From: Peribacillus asahii
GTDB taxonomy: Bacteria; Bacillota; Bacilli; Bacillales; DSM-1321
Direction: 5' to 3'
DNA length: 64,000 nucleotides
Assembly: GCF_004006295.1 (NCBI RefSeq)
Contig: NZ_CP026095.1
Location: 641,501-705,500, forward strand
Shown here piece after piece: positions 61,388 to 64,000 of this stretch. Position numbers and translations under genes: made by a program. The stretch's first letter is position 1. Each line of letters starts with the position of its first letter. The notes under the pieces were generated by a model, which ran no database searches, had not been told where the DNA came from, and saw only the letters and a list, made by a program, of their open reading frames with translations.

Positions 61388-62365
61388 CTATAAGATAATG
61401 TTCAATTTCTTTTGCAGTTTGGCTTCGCTAAAAATCCAACCTGTATAGGAATTCAAAATATTTAAATTGTAATCGAGATGAACGATAGCAATGAAAGGAT
61501 AGTAGCCGTTACTTCGATAACGCAAGTCAATAAAACGAACCGCGTAATAATGTTCCGTCTCTTCAATTTCCCAACGATAAATAGGGGAGAAAGAAAGGAA
61601 GGCAGCTAAATTTACATCATGTTTTGCTGCTTCTAATACCGCACTATCTGGCAGCGGGATTCGGTCAAATGTATCAAGAATCCTCACGTGCCCATTTTCG
61701 GCACGAGCGACATGGAATTTTTTATTGGTCATCACGGCAATCTTCCAACGTCGAAATCGCATAGTAGGCGATAACACGATTTTTGTAGCATTCGGAATTT
61801 GTCGACGAACGGCTCTTTTGACTAAAGCCCGTTCTCTAAAACGGGTGATATAATACAAAACAATAATGCCATACATGGTGAGAAATAGACTTCCTGGAGG
61901 GAGATGGAAGCCCCATAAAATTAACCCCACTACATGAATGCCAAAGATAAAGGGATCAAACGTATTAATGACGCCAAGAGCAACCCACCTTTTGGAAATC
62001 GGTCTAAGTGCTTGTGTACCATAGGCATTAAAAATATCGACAAAAACATGAAGAAAAACAGCTAGAAATGTCCAAAGCCATAAATGAAGAAAGTTGGCTT
62101 GAGGCAGGAAGGCAAAGATGACAGCGCTAATCACAATTGGCCATAGCAAAACAGCAGGGATCGAATGAGTAATTCCACGATGATTTCTTATGTAGACTGC
62201 ATTATTGCGTAATTTAAGAATTGTATCAAGATCAGGAGCTTGGGAGCCTAAAATCGTACCTACAAGCACTGCTTGAGCGGTAATCGAACCTTCTATTACA
62301 ACTGGATCTAGAGTTGCAAGTCCCCCAAGTGCAATTCCCATAACAAAGTGAGTGCCGGTATCCAA
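61388..62365 (-). CDS. yfhP: YfhP family membrane protein (metal-dependent hydrolase-like)
   Basis: The 325-residue protein has four to five membrane helices in its N-terminal half with GTHFVMGIALGG, APDLDTI and NHRGITHSIPA, motifs of the YdjM/LexA-binding membrane hydrolase group, and a soluble C-terminal domain. B. subtilis YfhP has been described as a negative regulator of neighbouring genes including mutY. It is divergent from mutY here too. The SD is AGGAGGTCTCACG. Confidence 0.85.
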   Translation of the reverse strand: MDTGTHFVMGIALGGLATLDPVVIEGSITAQAVLVGTILGSQAPDLDTILKLRNNAVYIRNHRGITHSIPAVLLWPIVISAVIFAFLPQANFLHLWLWTFLAVFLHVFVDIFNAYGTQALRPISKRWVALGVINTFDPFIFGIHVVGLILWGFHLPPGSLFLTMYGIIVLYYITRFRERALVKRAVRRQIPNATKIVLSPTMRFRRWKIAVMTNKKFHVARAENGHVRILDTFDRIPLPDSAVLEAAKHDVNLAAFLSFSPIYRWEIEETEHYYAVRFIDLRYRSNGYYPFIAIVHLDYNLNILNSYTGWIFSEAKLQKKLNIIL

Positions 62366-62573
62366 ACGTGAGACCTCCTTAAGCCTTAGATAGTATCATC
62401 ATAACTTATTTTTGTTCATCCACCAAACGAATATAGTTTAACTTCTATCCAATTATTGGATTTTTGTTTATCCTGCATCAAATAACGGGCTTATAGTACA
62501 ATGAAAGGAGCGTTTTTATACTATATATATGCCCAATTTTTTAAAAGGGTTTAACATCTGTGGAGGAAAGAAA

Positions 62574-63692
62574 GTGAACGATAAACTTGAACAATCTTTA
62601 TTAAATATAGACAAAGAATCATTTCAGAATGATTTAATTGATTGGTTTGAAGCGGAGCAACGAAATCTTCCTTGGCGTGAAAATAAAGATCCTTATCGGG
62701 TTTGGGTATCGGAAATTATGTTGCAGCAGACGAGGGTTGATACGGTTATTCCATATTTTAACCGGTTTATCGAATGGTTTCCGACGTTAGACGATTTTGC
62801 TGAAGCCGATGAAGAAAAAATTTTAAAAGCGTGGGAAGGACTTGGGTATTACTCACGTGTTCGAAATTTGCATAGTGCCGTGAAAGAAGTGAAAGAAACA
62901 TATAACAGTGTTGTTCCGGATAGCCCGGAGGAAATTTCTAAGTTAAAAGGTGTCGGTCCTTATACGGCAGGAGCGATTTTAAGCATTGCATATGGAAAAC
63001 CGGAGCCGGCTGTTGATGGAAATGTAATGAGGGTGTTATCTCGTATTTTAATTATTGCTGAAGATATTGCAAAACCGAAGACACGCAAAACCTTTGAGAC
63101 AGCCGTACGAGCTTTAATCTCCCATGAAAACCCTTCAGCCTTTAATCAAGCTTTAATGGAGCTAGGAGCTCTTATTTGTACGCCAGGAAAACCGGCTTGC
63201 TTACTCTGCCCTGTTCAAAAACATTGTCAAGCTTTTGCTGCTGGTATTCAGACGGAATTACCAGTTAAAATTCAAAAGAAAAAAACACGGGATGTACCAA
63301 TTGTAGCTGCCGTTTTGAAGAATGAACGGGATGAGTTTTTAATTCATAAACGTTCTTCAGAAGGTCTTCTTGCTAACTTATGGGAATTTCCGAATTATGA
63401 AATGCATACGTCGATTCAGCCGAAACGTGCTTTTTTTGAAGCAAGCTTTTTAGAAAGTTATAGAACGGACGTGAAACTATCTGATTCGTTTACTACGCTG
63501 GACCATGTCTTTTCTCATTTAGTTTGGAGAATAGACGCTTATAGAGGGAGCCTCTTAAAGGATATTGAAGAAAGTGTGATGAAAGAACAGAATTTAAAAT
63601 GGGTGAGTAAGGAAGAGCTAGAGCAATATGCTTTTCCTGTTTCTCATCAAAAAATATGGAAGTCCTATCAACAAACCTATGTGATGGATTAG
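62574..63692 (+). CDS. mutY: A/G-specific adenine glycosylase
   Basis: The product is about 372 residues and removes adenine mispaired with 8-oxoguanine. An HhH-GPD domain with catalytic Glu in [25 protein letters not shown] hairpin, and catalytic Asp in [13 protein letters not shown] precede the [4Fe-4S] motif C-x6-C-x2-C-x5-C ([17 protein letters not shown]). The C-terminal NUDIX-like domain recognises 8-oxoG. GTG at 62574 follows GGAGG by 7 bases; the frame upstream is not coding. Confidence 0.95.
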   Translation: MNDKLEQSLLNIDKESFQNDLIDWFEAEQRNLPWRENKDPYRVWVSEIMLQQTRVDTVIPYFNRFIEWFPTLDDFAEADEEKILKAWEGLGYYSRVRNLHSAVKEVKETYNSVVPDSPEEISKLKGVGPYTAGAILSIAYGKPEPAVDGNVMRVLSRILIIAEDIAKPKTRKTFETAVRALISHENPSAFNQALMELGALICTPGKPACLLCPVQKHCQAFAAGIQTELPVKIQKKKTRDVPIVAAVLKNERDEFLIHKRSSEGLLANLWEFPNYEMHTSIQPKRAFFEASFLESYRTDVKLSDSFTTLDHVFSHLVWRIDAYRGSLLKDIEESVMKEQNLKWVSKEELEQYAFPVSHQKIWKSYQQTYVMD

Positions 63693-63723
63693 GCAAGCTG
63701 CTCCTAACCTTTATAATAAAAAG

Positions 63724-63753
63724 CTAGCGTATGTGGTTGGACACATACGCTAG
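63724..63753 (-). terminator. Terminator of yfhS
   Basis: CTAGCGTATGTG and complement, 12-bp perfect arms; GCTTTTTATT follows on the minus strand. Confidence 0.85.
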
Positions 63754-63759
63754 AGGGAG

Positions 63760-63984
63760 TTAATCGAATTTTACTTCGGTACCGTGAGTATAGTCTGTCT
63801 CTTGTCGATGCAGTCCTCCTCGGTTTTCAATTTCCTCGATAATTTCTCGATGAATAGTCTGTCCTTCTTGATTTAAATAAGGTACCATTTGTTGAAGAGA
63901 GTGATGGAAATAAGCGAGTTCATCTTGATTCCATTTTGATTTTGGTAACATGGATAACTCGGTCATATCACGACCTACATACAT
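63760..63984 (-). CDS. yfhS: YfhS family protein
   Basis: This 74-residue soluble protein has the size and position (after mutY) of B. subtilis YfhS; it contains LPKSKWNQDELAYFHHSLQQMVPYLN. AAAGGAGTG precedes the ATG at 63984. Function is unknown; spore-related expression is likely from the family, not from this sequence. Confidence 0.82.
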   Translation of the reverse strand: MYVGRDMTELSMLPKSKWNQDELAYFHHSLQQMVPYLNQEGQTIHREIIEEIENRGGLHRQETDYTHGTEVKFD

Positions 63985-64000
63985 TGAAAAACACTCCTTT

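Overview
The window looks like chromosomal DNA of a low-GC, endospore-forming member of the Bacillaceae. Evidence: a gerA-type germinant receptor operon, the spore protein gene sspK, a block in the same order as the Bacillus subtilis yfhD-yfhE-yfhF-recX-yfhH-sspK-yfhJ-yfhP-mutY-yfhS region, a proHJ-type osmotic proline operon, cysL/cysJI, aprX, a BceRS-BceAB-like module and strong Shine-Dalgarno (SD) sequences throughout. I see no rRNA, tRNA, CRISPR array, intact insertion sequence or prophage.

Layout. 1-10 kb: a YIP1-like membrane protein, the sulfite reductase genes cysJI with the divergent regulator cysL, a histidine kinase fused to an RsbR/STAS-type module, a secreted VanW protein and methionine gamma-lyase. 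10-20 kb: an AprX-type protease, a decayed ABC ATPase fragment, a four-gene germinant receptor operon, a secreted 5'-nucleotidase, a secreted RCC1-repeat protein, and the 5' end of a group IIC intron sitting just after a terminator. 20-30 kb: twin Fur boxes ahead of an IDEAL-like gene and ferritin, then bcrC and a BceRS/BceAB-like peptide-antibiotic module with two matching BceR-type boxes, a permease and a C45 hydrolase. 30-42 kb: proHJ, a decayed reading frame, a small kinase-like protein, several lipoproteins and membrane proteins, an M14 peptidase with LysM domains, an ammonium transporter and an orphan sensor kinase.

42-54 kb is a stress island: three TerD paralogues and TerC, then a five-gene cassette (C-C lyase, PRTase-TRSP, PRTase/StiP-PELOTA, HAD phosphatase, small HTH protein), then rluF, a repeat protein and xpaC-telA. 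The terD group and xpaC-telA each carry a perfect ECF-sigma promoter, TGAAAC-N16-CGTATA, so the two modules are probably co-induced by a SigW/SigM-like factor. 54-64 kb holds an AI-2E family permease, a LysR regulator, a DnaA-box cluster and the yfh-mutY block.

The most unusual signal is non-coding. A 52-bp element occurs four times in one orientation (7504, 8696, 15855, 21756): an 11-bp palindrome GTCACAGTGAC, exactly 9 bp, then three DnaA-box-like 9-mers (TGTGNATAA) separated by exactly 2 and 3 bp. The linkers differ while the spacing is fixed, which points to a protein-bound, helically phased array. Two copies supply the stop codon of the preceding gene. A separate DnaA-box cluster with a different arrangement lies at 57408-57589. 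A second dispersed intergenic repeat (45221, 50138, 51795, 58194) clusters around the ter and telA operons.
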